The notes under the pieces: model-generated
The model's input: the letters and a program-made list of their open reading frames with translations, nothing else
What the model was told of the DNA's origin: nothing
Database searches by the model: none
IMG/VR virus record: IMGVR_UViG_3300021959_000533
Span: 1-20,312 of that record
Direction: 5' to 3' (one strand)
Origin: a virus
DNA: 20,312 nt
Made by a program: the position numbers and the translations under genes
In this document: positions 14,536 to 19,894 of the stretch, in pieces
How positions within the stretch are numbered: the first letter of the stretch is position 1
Layout: each line of letters begins with the position of its first letter

Positions 14536-14776
14536 CGTCTTCTGACCAAATCATGTGGGCGAAAACATTTGATGCGACCTGCAAGCGCCCGATAATGCTT
14601 GAAAGGCTATCCGGGTCTGTGGAAAACGAGCCGGGCATTTGGAGATCGAAGCCGTCTTGACGCTCGATCACAATAACTGCCCCACTTACATCTCCAGCCT
14701 CGCAAGCCTCCAAAAGATCACGCAAGGTTTCGCGGACCTCTTCTGCATTTCGATCTAAGATTGAGACTTGGCCCAT
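14525..14776 (-). CDS. Small acidic protein, unknown function
   Basis: This 83-residue protein begins MGQVSILDRNAEEVRETLRD and ends IWSEDDDE. A helix (AEEVRETLRDLLEACEAGD) is followed by a strand (GAVIVIERQDGFDLQMPGS), then a helix (SLSSIIGRLQVASNVFAHMI). The layout resembles small phage proteins of the type 'G.vvv.e..dG...........l.GlL..a...i', with no known activity. It overlaps ninG by 22 bases and the phosphoesterase gene by 11, so it is embedded in the replication/recombination unit. Confidence 0.6.
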   Translation of the reverse strand: MGQVSILDRNAEEVRETLRDLLEACEAGDVSGAVIVIERQDGFDLQMPGSFSTDPDSLSSIIGRLQVASNVFAHMIWSEDDDE

Positions 14777-15300
14777 TCTTTGTTCTTCGCCTGATAAACC
14801 GAAAGCAAATCTTTCAGCTCGTCGATTGTGTATTTCTTTGGATCTTGCGGCCCCTCCAACCTCTCCACTGCCTCCAAACCTATTTTCTTAATTAAGTTTG
14901 GCCGATATTCTGCCAAATTGCCACTTTTGTGGTTGTTACAAACGCTGCATTGCTTGTGCGTGTTTTGCTCGTCAAATCTCAAAATTGCAGAGTGACCTCC
15001 CACGCTCATATAGTGACCAGCATGATATTGCCCCTGATGATGCCGCTGGCAGCTTATGCAGGGGTCTTTGTGATCTCTCTGCCGTATGTGCTTGTTAAAC
15101 TCGGTCTGTACTCTCTTAATCCAATACCCCCGATCCTTTTCCCTCGCTTTTTTCTTCTCCTGCCTAATTGCTCTTTTGTTTAGCCTAGCAGCTTCTGCTC
15201 TGCCAAAGTCAACTAAGCACTCGACGTTATTGCAGGTCTTTTGAAACGTACTGAACTCAGGCACAAAAGGTTGGAGGCAAATCTTGCATTTCTTGGCCAT
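14755..15300 (-). CDS. ninG: NinG family recombination protein (lambda Rap type)
   Basis: This 181-residue protein begins MAKKCKICLQPFVPEFSTFQ with a CxxC knuckle, followed by a basic helix (NKRAIRQEKKKAREKDRGYW). An HNH-like metal core follows: CISCQRHHQGQYHAGHYMS, GGHSAILRFDEQNTHKQC and SVCNNHKSGN. The order matches lambda NinG/Rap, a structure-specific junction nuclease that helps phage recombination. The start at 15300 is chosen because protein similarity begins at MAKKCK; an earlier ATG in the same frame lies inside ninB. NinB, a second lambda nin-region homologue, is the next gene upstream, which strengthens both calls. Confidence 0.9.
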   Translation of the reverse strand: MAKKCKICLQPFVPEFSTFQKTCNNVECLVDFGRAEAARLNKRAIRQEKKKAREKDRGYWIKRVQTEFNKHIRQRDHKDPCISCQRHHQGQYHAGHYMSVGGHSAILRFDEQNTHKQCSVCNNHKSGNLAEYRPNLIKKIGLEAVERLEGPQDPKKYTIDELKDLLSVYQAKNKEWAKSQS

Positions 15301-15337
15301 ACCGCTAACTCTCAATATCTCGGGGACTAAGAATAGA

Positions 15338-15895
15338 TTATTTCTTTGGAATGTCCCACATCTGTGGATCTGTAAGCTGAAACCCAAGACCCTCTAAATG
15401 CTTCTTGACCTCATCCAAAAAAGCCCCGTGTTGCGCGATGTTCATCGCTGACGTGACGGGAAAATCAAACGGTTCAACCATCAATTCAAGTTTCTGTTCG
15501 TAAGGCATCGGTCTAATGATTCGGTCATACTTTGCGCGGTACTCTGGGCTATCCCTGCGAAGAATGGGAACCCCAAAATGCAGCTTGCAATAGGCTCGAT
15601 ACTCCCACGCTTTTTGATCACCTTGCGCTTCTGCGTCCCTGAACCATTGCCATTGCGTTCTGTTCTGCGCTAGTGATCGAGCCTTAGAGGCCTTTTTGAT
15701 TGCTACGTCGATGGGATAGGACAGCTCAATCTGTTGCAGCATCGTCAGCAGGTTATTTTTGTCCTCTTCACCATGCAAAACCATGTGGATTTCAGACGCT
15801 GACAACATACCTCCAAAGTTATCATTACCTAGCGTTTTCATTCCCGCTAGACGCTGTTTTTGGCGATCTACTACCTTCTGTGACGCTTTCCTCAT
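15338..15895 (-). CDS. ninB: NinB family recombination protein
   Basis: This 185-residue protein has the NinB signature in its second half: RSLAQNRTQWQWFRDAEAQG, then HFGVPILRRDSPEYRAKYDR, PYEQKLELM and FPVTSAMN. Lambda NinB (Orf) is an SSB- and DNA-binding mediator that can replace RecFOR in loading annealing or recombinase proteins. An N-terminal extension of about 50 residues (RKASQKVVDRQKQRLAG...) precedes the conserved region. Its start overlaps the previous stop as ATGA. A partner for the ERF and SSB-like proteins on the opposite strand is plausible by family knowledge. Confidence 0.85.
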   Translation of the reverse strand: MRKASQKVVDRQKQRLAGMKTLGNDNFGGMLSASEIHMVLHGEEDKNNLLTMLQQIELSYPIDVAIKKASKARSLAQNRTQWQWFRDAEAQGDQKAWEYRAYCKLHFGVPILRRDSPEYRAKYDRIIRPMPYEQKLELMVEPFDFPVTSAMNIAQHGAFLDEVKKHLEGLGFQLTDPQMWDIPKK

Positions 15896-16383
15896 CTGAG
15901 CCTCGCAAACATTCGCTTAGTTTCGGCTATCTGCTCGTCGGTGACTTCATAGATTGACTTAACGCCGGTTATACAGATGTCTTGATGATGCTGCGTAAAC
16001 GTGAAAGATCGACAGACCTTGCAAACCGAGGTGTCTCTGCTTGGTCTGTGAGCTGGCTCTAGCTTGATCTCTTCAAGCATTTCCTTGAACTCGCCCAAGG
16101 TCGGGGCAAACTTCTTAAACTTCTCGACAACCTTTAAAGTGGCTTTATGAACTAATGCCTGATCGTAGTGCTTGAGATATGACCACCAGAGCTTCTTCGT
16201 CGAAGCTATATCCTCGTCGGAGGTGTCATTTAAAAATGACGGGTAATTCAACCGCATCACCCCAAAAAGCTGGTTAATATAACTCTTATCTAAATCCTCA
16301 CCAATCTGTGCTGGTTGCGATCTTCGTTGCGCTGTGACGGCGTTGTTGACGATTCTTCCGCTCGTATATTGACTTCCATCCAT
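15892..16383 (-). CDS. Putative replicative helicase loader with Zn-knuckle-like segment
   Basis: This 163-residue protein follows the O-like initiator, the place of lambda P. The middle (INQLFGVMRLNYPSF, KKLWWSYLKHYDQALV, KFKKFAPTLGEFKEM) fits the pattern of small phage loaders of the G39P/DnaI kind: short helical bundles with '..W...l..y....v..a......F.Pt..ei'. A segment CKVCRSFTFTQHHQDIC (CxxC, HH, C) could bind zinc. The start is ATG at 16383, with GAGGAGG nine bases upstream; a TTG further up in frame lies at that binding site. It overlaps the initiator gene by 86 bases, an unusually long overlap. Confidence 0.5.
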   Translation of the reverse strand: MDGSQYTSGRIVNNAVTAQRRSQPAQIGEDLDKSYINQLFGVMRLNYPSFLNDTSDEDIASTKKLWWSYLKHYDQALVHKATLKVVEKFKKFAPTLGEFKEMLEEIKLEPAHRPSRDTSVCKVCRSFTFTQHHQDICITGVKSIYEVTDEQIAETKRMFARLR

Positions 16384-17005
16384 TGCTATTTGCCTCCTCA
16401 AATAATTCTTTTATGTTCTCGCCGCTTGCATGAAACTGCTCTGCCTTGGTGGCAAGAGTTGCTAATGCCCTAGGCGTATTTGTTGCTTTAAGTCTTTTTC
16501 TAGTCTTTATAAATTCATCCCACAAAGGCTTGTCCACACCAAGTGCTTTTAAGCGTGTGTAGACTTGTTTCATATTCTCTTTATCTGTATCTGTATCTGT
16601 ATCTGTATCTGTATCTTGGGCCGTTACAGTAACAGGATTGTAACGTTTCTTTTCCGTTACATTATTTTTTGGTTTAAGTTTTGCCCTGTATTTGGCGACT
16701 CGTTCCTTGCTGCTGTCAGATCTAAATTGTCTGTCGTCCCAGCTAATTGGGCAAAAGTTTTCGTCAATTAAATTGACAGCCAGCAAGCGACTTTTCAAAT
16801 CATCCAGCTCTGCAAATGATAATCCGAGCTTGACGCTTAAAGCCCTTTCCAGCAACTCTCCGCTGCCTTTCATGATGCCTTGATTCTTACAGGCCAGTAT
16901 AGCTACGTAGTGCCATCTGTCTGAGAATGCCAAGCATCGTATCTTGTAGTTGTCGATTATCTCACTGTATAATCTAAACCAAGGTGGGTTATCGTTTGAC
17001 CGCAT
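16298..17005 (-). CDS. O-like replication initiator / replisome organizer
   Basis: This 235-residue protein begins MRSNDNPPWFRLYSEIIDNY and has an N-terminal winged-helix region (about 8-95: LAFSDRWHYVAILACKNQG, LLERALSVKLGLSFAELDDL). A charged linker (KERVAKYRAKLKPKNN) follows, then a run of Asp-Thr pairs at about 131-141, and a C-terminal helical domain (about 150-235). This N-domain/linker/C-domain order is that of phage O-type initiators, whose C-domain recruits the helicase loader. The start follows GGAGAAGGAGAGGAA, a strong binding site. The linker DNA holds inverted and direct GTTAC repeats and an AT-rich stretch, so the origin may lie inside the gene as in lambda. A plus-strand terminator lies just upstream. 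Confidence 0.75.
   Translation of the reverse strand: MRSNDNPPWFRLYSEIIDNYKIRCLAFSDRWHYVAILACKNQGIMKGSGELLERALSVKLGLSFAELDDLKSRLLAVNLIDENFCPISWDDRQFRSDSSKERVAKYRAKLKPKNNVTEKKRYNPVTVTAQDTDTDTDTDTDKENMKQVYTRLKALGVDKPLWDEFIKTRKRLKATNTPRALATLATKAEQFHASGENIKELFEEANSNGWKSIYERKNRQQRRHSATKIATSTDW
16582..16616 (+). repeat. Hexanucleotide microsatellite (TATCTG)5 plus a partial unit
   Basis: Five perfect copies of TATCTG are followed by a sixth partial one. On the coding strand they encode alternating Asp and Thr in the initiator linker. Six-base slippage keeps the frame, so copy number could vary without breaking the gene. Confidence 0.9.
16621..16680. other. Candidate replication origin within the initiator gene
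   Basis: CCGTTACA occurs at 16621-16628 and 16654-16661, with an inverted copy TGTAACG at 16639-16645 and a further GTAAC at 16629-16633 that makes GTTACAGTAAC a palindrome. Directly beside them is an AT-rich stretch (16661-16680). Short repeats for initiator binding plus an AT-rich unwinding region inside the initiator gene are the lambda ori layout. No functional data. Confidence 0.45.
16944..16973 (+). promoter_or_regulatory. Candidate antisense promoter inside the initiator gene
   Basis: A perfect TATAAT (16968-16973) lies 18 bases after a weak TTGTAG (16944-16949) on the plus strand, opposite to the gene. A transcript would start near 16980. On its own this is weak evidence; it gains weight from the strong same-strand terminator about 50 bases on. 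Confidence 0.4.
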
Positions 17006-17048
17006 TTCCTCTCCTTCTCCTTGTTGGGCTCCTTCGGGAGCCTTTTTT
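16980..17048 (+). ncRNA. Putative OOP-like antisense RNA over the initiator start
   Basis: A plus-strand RNA from the promoter at 16944-16973 to the terminator at 17027-17048 would be about 69 nt. It would be complementary to the start codon (17005-17003) and Shine-Dalgarno of the O-like gene. Lambda OOP RNA (77 nt) is likewise antisense, lies between cII and O and ends at an intrinsic terminator. The start site is inferred. A different use of the terminator, blocking long antisense transcription from the rightward unit at 12121, is possible. Confidence 0.4.
17027..17048 (+). terminator. Strong intrinsic terminator, antisense to the replication unit
   Basis: GGCTCC, loop TTCG and GGAGCC form a perfect six-pair GC-rich stem with the extra-stable C(UUCG)G tetraloop, followed by six T on the plus strand. 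On the minus strand the hairpin has no trailing U-run, so it should stop only rightward transcription. It lies between the HTH gene and the initiator. Confidence 0.85.
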
Positions 17049-17262
17049 AATCCCCGCTCCAAACCCTTTTGGTAATGCGCCGCTCGATGCGCTTCACTTC
17101 AAAGTCCTCAGTGCAAAGAATCCACATCCCTTCCCTGCAAAGCCAAGTGTAAACAAGTTGACGCGAAACTCCTGCGACTCTTGCGAGCTGTGACTGGCTC
17201 ATCCCGCTTTGTTCTAAAAAATAGTGTAATCGCATTTCAATCAACCCCGTTGCCTGACTCAT
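17047..17262 (-). CDS. Small HTH regulator (Cro/CII-like position)
   Basis: This 71-residue protein has a clear helix-turn-helix at about 15-42 (LEQSGMSQSQLARVAGVSRQ, then LVYTWLC), the Xre/Cro type. It is the first gene of the leftward replication unit, with AGGAGG five bases before ATG and a promoter about 50 bases upstream. Position and size suggest a Cro- or CII-like switch protein. The overlapping promoters at 17312-17347 would be its natural target. No divergent repressor is present; the neighbouring rightward unit starts with unrelated small genes. Confidence 0.75.
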   Translation of the reverse strand: MSQATGLIEMRLHYFLEQSGMSQSQLARVAGVSRQLVYTWLCREGMWILCTEDFEVKRIERRITKRVWSGD

Positions 17263-17312
17263 AGCTACCTCCTGCGGCAGATCATATATTGTTATGGCTG
17301 TAAAATAAAGCG

Positions 17313-17341
17313 TTTACATTAGAGCGGAATGAAGCTAGGAT
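17313..17341 (+). promoter_or_regulatory. Rightward promoter for the recombination unit
   Basis: TTTACA (17313-17318), 17 bases, then TAGGAT (17336-17341). A start near 17348 gives a 25-base leader to the ATG at 17373, which contains GGAG. The -10 box is weaker than that of the opposing promoter. Confidence 0.55.
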
Positions 17342-17346
17342 GTAAA
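17318..17346 (-). promoter_or_regulatory. Leftward promoter for the replication unit
   Basis: On the minus strand, TTTACA (17346-17341), 17 bases, then TCTAAT (17323-17318), five of six matches to TATAAT. Transcription would start near 17311, about 49 bases before the HTH gene. It covers the same DNA as the rightward promoter, so the two cannot be occupied together. Confidence 0.6.
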
Positions 17347-17372
17347 CCTGAATTATGACAATGGAGAAGAGG

Positions 17373-17642
17373 ATGAACGATATAGAAAAATTGGCCAGCG
17401 ATTTAGAGCATTACGCTCAAGTGCTGCACGATCAGGTCCGCAGAGGTTATTACCCAGCAGACCCCAGCGACATCGGTGCGTTGCAGCAAGCGTCAGACCT
17501 ACTGGATAGAATCAGTTTGGAGCTTTGTGAAGCGCAAGAGGCTGACGAAGATCGTCAAGATACCGAGGATTATCTAAGCAACTTGCTTGACGCGGATGGC
17601 CTAAAAGCATCTCTGCGAGCTTTGAGCATTTACGCGAAATGA
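17373..17642 (+). CDS. Small acidic helical protein, unknown function
   Basis: This 89-residue protein begins MNDIEKLASDLEHYAQVLHD. It is acidic and helical throughout, with EAQEADEDRQDTEDYLSNLL in the second half. No family is recognised. The start is taken as ATG 17373, because GGAG (17363-17366) is six bases upstream and the predicted transcript begins near 17348; the in-frame ATGs at 17355 and 17361 would lie too close to that start. It is the first gene of the recombination unit and overlaps the next gene as ATGA. Confidence 0.55.
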   Translation: MNDIEKLASDLEHYAQVLHDQVRRGYYPADPSDIGALQQASDLLDRISLELCEAQEADEDRQDTEDYLSNLLDADGLKASLRALSIYAK

Positions 17643-17824
17643 GGTTGCCGCCTAATGATTGTTGTTTAAGGTTGCGAGCGATTGAGGCTGGATTGTACAG
17701 ACACGCAATGTATAACGAGTTCACTCATTACGAGGAACGTAAGCTGCATCAGGCGATGGATAAGCTAGAAGCTGTCTATCAAAGAATTAGAAAAAAAAGT
17801 TTGGAGAGAAAAAGTGCGGAATAG
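17639..17824 (+). CDS. Small basic protein, unknown function
   Basis: This 61-residue protein begins MRLPPNDCCLRLRAIEAGLY and is basic and helical (EERKLHQAMDKLEAVYQRIR, then KKSLERKSAE). A Cys pair lies at 8-9. No family is recognised. The first gene overlaps it as ATGA, and it overlaps the ERF gene by 11 bases, so it belongs to the recombination unit. A DNA- or protein-binding role would suit the charge, but nothing more can be said. Confidence 0.5.
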   Translation: MRLPPNDCCLRLRAIEAGLYRHAMYNEFTHYEERKLHQAMDKLEAVYQRIRKKSLERKSAE

Positions 17825-18371
17825 TGAAAGCATCGAAAACATAGCCAAAGCATTTTGCGAGGCACAAGCAGAGATTGGTGGCGCTGTAAAAAGCGCCGAG
17901 AACCCCTACTTCCATAGCAACTACGCTAATTTGGAAAGTGTAATAAAAACTCTAAAACCCACCCTAATTAAATACGGGTTAAGTTTTATGCAAATGCCGC
18001 ACAGCGACGATGGCGGCGTTGGCGTGCTTACTAGGATCTTGCACACAAGCGGCGAATGGTTTGAGCATAGTTTTAGCTTACCCTTGGTAAAGCCCGATCC
18101 ACAAGCAGCAGGGTCAGCAATAACCTATGCGCGTAGATACGCATTGCAAGCAGCCTTTGGCATACCGGCAGTGGATGATGACGGCGAAGCAGCGATGTTT
18201 AGGGTCGCCAGCGAGCGAGAGATTGAAACCCTCAAAGAGCTGTTAGTGGTCAAGGAAAGAGACGAAGAGATGCTGCTGCGGAAGATTAAGTCAAAGCACC
18301 AGTCAATCAACGATCTTAGCAGCGCAGAGGCGCTCAAAGCGATACGTCTATTGGAGTCAATACCATCATGA
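17814..18371 (+). CDS. erf: ERF-family single-strand annealing protein
   Basis: This 185-residue protein has the ERF signature: ENPYFHSNYANLESVIKTLK, then LIKYGLSFMQMP, QAAGSAITYARRYALQAAFG and VDDDGEAA. ERF (phage P22) binds single-stranded DNA ends and anneals complementary strands, as lambda Bet does. The C-terminal part (about 130-185) is charged and helical, perhaps for protein contacts. The start is GTG 17814, with GGAGAG upstream. The exonuclease gene follows with ATGA overlap, giving a two-part recombination system with the SSB-like protein next. Confidence 0.9.
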   Translation: MRNSESIENIAKAFCEAQAEIGGAVKSAENPYFHSNYANLESVIKTLKPTLIKYGLSFMQMPHSDDGGVGVLTRILHTSGEWFEHSFSLPLVKPDPQAAGSAITYARRYALQAAFGIPAVDDDGEAAMFRVASEREIETLKELLVVKERDEEMLLRKIKSKHQSINDLSSAEALKAIRLLESIPS

Positions 18372-18952
18372 TCGTTCATGATGTAGAGCAAGGCACAGAG
18401 GCGTGGCATTTGTTGCGCCTCGGTGTACCTACCGCATCCAATTTTGGCAAAGTATTCACCAGCACCTGTAAGGTTAGCAGTAGCCTAGACGATTACGCGC
18501 TAGAGCTGGCGGCTGAGTTAATATCTGGCCAAAAAGCAGAATTATTTGTCACTGATTGGATGACCCGTGGTATCGAAATGGAGGCCGAGGCTGTAATGGC
18601 CTACGAGCTGATTAAAGATACCGAAACCGAAGTGATTGGGTTCGTGACTAACGACGAGCAAACGATAGGCTGTTCGCCTGATCGAATGCAGTTAGAGGTC
18701 AAGTGCCCAGCACCAAAAAATCACCTAAAGTATTTTGACGGGGGTAAATGCCCAAGCAATTATTACCCCCAAGTCCAAGGGTGCATTTGGCTATGTGAAA
18801 CCGATAGTTGGGATTTTATGTCGTATCACCCGGCCATGCCGCCTTTTATTGTTACCGTTTACAGAAACGATAAATACATAAAGGGCTTAGACGACAATCT
18901 TCAAGTATTACTTGAGAAAGTCGAAAAACTTAAACACAAAATAGGAGAGTAA
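18368..18952 (+). CDS. YqaJ-type (lambda exonuclease-like) viral recombinase
   Basis: This 194-residue protein has EAWHLLRLGVPTASNFGKVF (Trp13, Arg17), then RGIEMEAEA (Glu70), GCSPD (Asp105) and LEVKCP (Glu110, Lys112), with QVQ (135-137) and a Tyr pair nearby. These are the PD-(D/E)xK core residues of YqaJ/lambda-exonuclease proteins, which chew one strand of duplex ends to give ssDNA for the annealing partner. The stretch between Asp and Glu-x-Lys is only four residues long, shorter than usual for the family. It lies between ERF and SSB, as expected. Confidence 0.85.
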   Translation: MIVHDVEQGTEAWHLLRLGVPTASNFGKVFTSTCKVSSSLDDYALELAAELISGQKAELFVTDWMTRGIEMEAEAVMAYELIKDTETEVIGFVTNDEQTIGCSPDRMQLEVKCPAPKNHLKYFDGGKCPSNYYPQVQGCIWLCETDSWDFMSYHPAMPPFIVTVYRNDKYIKGLDDNLQVLLEKVEKLKHKIGE

Positions 18953-18953
18953 A

Positions 18954-19277
18954 ATGGCCACTATCGGCTTGAATTTTAGTATCGATGTTACCAAGCTCGA
19001 CAAAAACCGCCTTTATAAAGGTAAAAAAGGAACCTATGCAAACCTGACTGTATTCGTTGACAGCGAGCAAAGTCAGTATGGTGACAATGGAATCATCTCT
19101 GAGCAATTGAGCAAAGAAGAGCGAGAGCAAAAATTACAACTGCCGATTATTGGCAATGCTAAAATCTTCTACACTAAGGATGCGGATAATTTCGCACAGC
19201 AAAAAGCTCAGCAAACCGCGCCAGCGCATCATGAAGCACCACCAATAGAGGATTTCGATGACGACATTCCATTCTAA
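18954..19277 (+). CDS. Single-stranded DNA-binding-like protein with DDDIPF tail
   Basis: This 107-residue protein begins MATIGLNFSIDVTKLDKNRL, followed by strands (GTYANLTVFVDSE, LPIIGNAKIFYTKD). A low-complexity linker (QQKAQQTAPAHHEAPP) leads to the terminal EDFDDDIPF. This acidic hexapeptide end is the SSB-type protein-docking tail used to recruit host repair enzymes. The body is shorter than bacterial SSB but fits a small OB fold. It follows the exonuclease by one base (GGAGAG before ATG). With ERF and YqaJ it makes a complete annealing module. An OB fold is inferred. Confidence 0.65.
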   Translation: MATIGLNFSIDVTKLDKNRLYKGKKGTYANLTVFVDSEQSQYGDNGIISEQLSKEEREQKLQLPIIGNAKIFYTKDADNFAQQKAQQTAPAHHEAPPIEDFDDDIPF

Positions 19278-19419
19278 AGGCCATTGCGCTTTCTGTGGCG
19301 TAACTGTTAGACGAGATTTTAAGATTTGCAGCAAGTGCAGGCAGTACAGAAATCGAAGTCCGCAAGAAGCGCCTATGGCGCTTAATGCAAATAAATGGTT
19401 ACAAAAACGTTGGATTTAA
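19258..19419 (+). CDS. Small zinc-ribbon protein
   Basis: This 53-residue basic protein has two CxxC pairs, HCAFCGVTVRRD and KICSKCRQY (Cys10, Cys13, Cys24, Cys27), the usual layout of a four-cysteine zinc ribbon. The C-terminus is basic with two Trp (KWLQKRWI). It starts inside the last codons of the SSB-like gene in another frame, a 20-base overlap. No distinct Shine-Dalgarno is seen, so coupling to that gene is likely. A nucleic-acid or protein adaptor role is plausible; no family name can be given. Confidence 0.55.
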   Translation: MTTFHSKGHCAFCGVTVRRDFKICSKCRQYRNRSPQEAPMALNANKWLQKRWI

Positions 19420-19424
19420 AAGGG

Positions 19425-19495
19425 TGACTGCTGGGGAATCGCACCCCATTGACGGAAGGGGAGAGGAGGGGAACGTCAAGGCCTAGCCGCAGTCA
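19425..19495. ncRNA. Putative structured RNA: complete 71-nt cloverleaf (four-way junction)
   Basis: Outer arms TGACTGC (19425-19431) and GCAGTCA (19489-19495) enclose three hairpins with no unpaired base between them. Hairpin one is TGGGG/CCCCA with a 7-nt loop (19432-19448). Hairpin two is TTGACG/CGTCAA with a 19-nt loop (19449-19479). Hairpin three is GGC/GCC with a 3-nt loop (19480-19488). Read on the minus strand, the 7-pair outer stem, the 5-pair arm with loop TGCGATT and the following CCC resemble tRNA acceptor and T-arm geometry. On the plus strand it follows the recombination unit and could also serve as a 3' structure. Strand is undecided. Confidence 0.6.
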
Positions 19496-19891
19496 TTTAT
19501 CTCGATGCACTGAATTTTTCTTTTCGTAGGTTCTCATTGCCCCTAAGCCCAACATACCCATCAAAACTGGCAGCATGGTGTCAAGTGGAATTAAAGGGAT
19601 CACGATATCATACTTTAGCAATGCCAAAACAAAGTTCGTGAAGGGGATAGTAATAAAGTTACCGAACATACCTAAAACGCAAACCCATCCCACGGCGGGC
19701 CGCCAGCCGCTTATAAACAGCGATTTATGAGCCGCTTCTACCTTATTGACCTCTAGCTGACCTTTGGCAAGCTCCTGAGCGTGCTGGTCGGCCATTGTAG
19801 CCAGATCATGGGCAAGCCTAGCCTTCTGGTCTTTATCCTCTATAAACTTATCTAGGAGCCCTGTGACTGGACCTATCAATGATTGCAGCAT
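19493..19891 (-). CDS. Holin, GTA-type three-TM family
   Basis: This 132-residue protein has an amphipathic charged N-terminal region (residues 1-57, DKFIEDKDQKARLAHDLATM). SGWRPAVGWVCVLGMFGNFI (61-80) and further hydrophobic stretches (about 83-101 and 105-119) follow. The SGWRP motif before three membrane segments is the hallmark of the GTA_holin_3TM family. It forms the membrane lesion at the end of infection. No endolysin is in the window; the partner should be outside. Its stop codon overlaps the right arm of the cloverleaf element. Confidence 0.8.
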   Translation of the reverse strand: MLQSLIGPVTGLLDKFIEDKDQKARLAHDLATMADQHAQELAKGQLEVNKVEAAHKSLFISGWRPAVGWVCVLGMFGNFITIPFTNFVLALLKYDIVIPLIPLDTMLPVLMGMLGLGAMRTYEKKNSVHRDK

Positions 19892-19894
19892 TGT

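Larger units (their letters stand above)
17312..17347. repeat. Inverted repeat GTTTACAT / ATGTAAAC spanning both promoters
   Basis: The arms at 17312-17319 and 17340-17347 are perfect 8-base inverted copies around a 20-base centre. Each arm contains the -35 box of one promoter and touches the -10 of the other. It is a likely operator for the HTH protein encoded at 17047-17262, though no binding is shown. Confidence 0.75.

Noticed and set aside
16582-16616. CRISPR or long direct-repeat array
   Set aside because: The unit is only six bases with no spacers and encodes Asp-Thr pairs in frame; it is a microsatellite.
17027-17042. The 17027-17048 hairpin as a leftward terminator of the replication unit
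   Set aside because: On the minus strand the hairpin is followed by CAACAAGGAG, without a U-run, and the initiator gene lies directly downstream.
19425-19497. A functional tRNA gene on the minus strand
   Set aside because: The acceptor-like stem and T-like arm fit, but the middle hairpin has a 19-nt loop with no anticodon arm of normal size, the D-like arm is three pairs with three loop bases, T-loop position 55 is G, and the end is CCC, not CCA.
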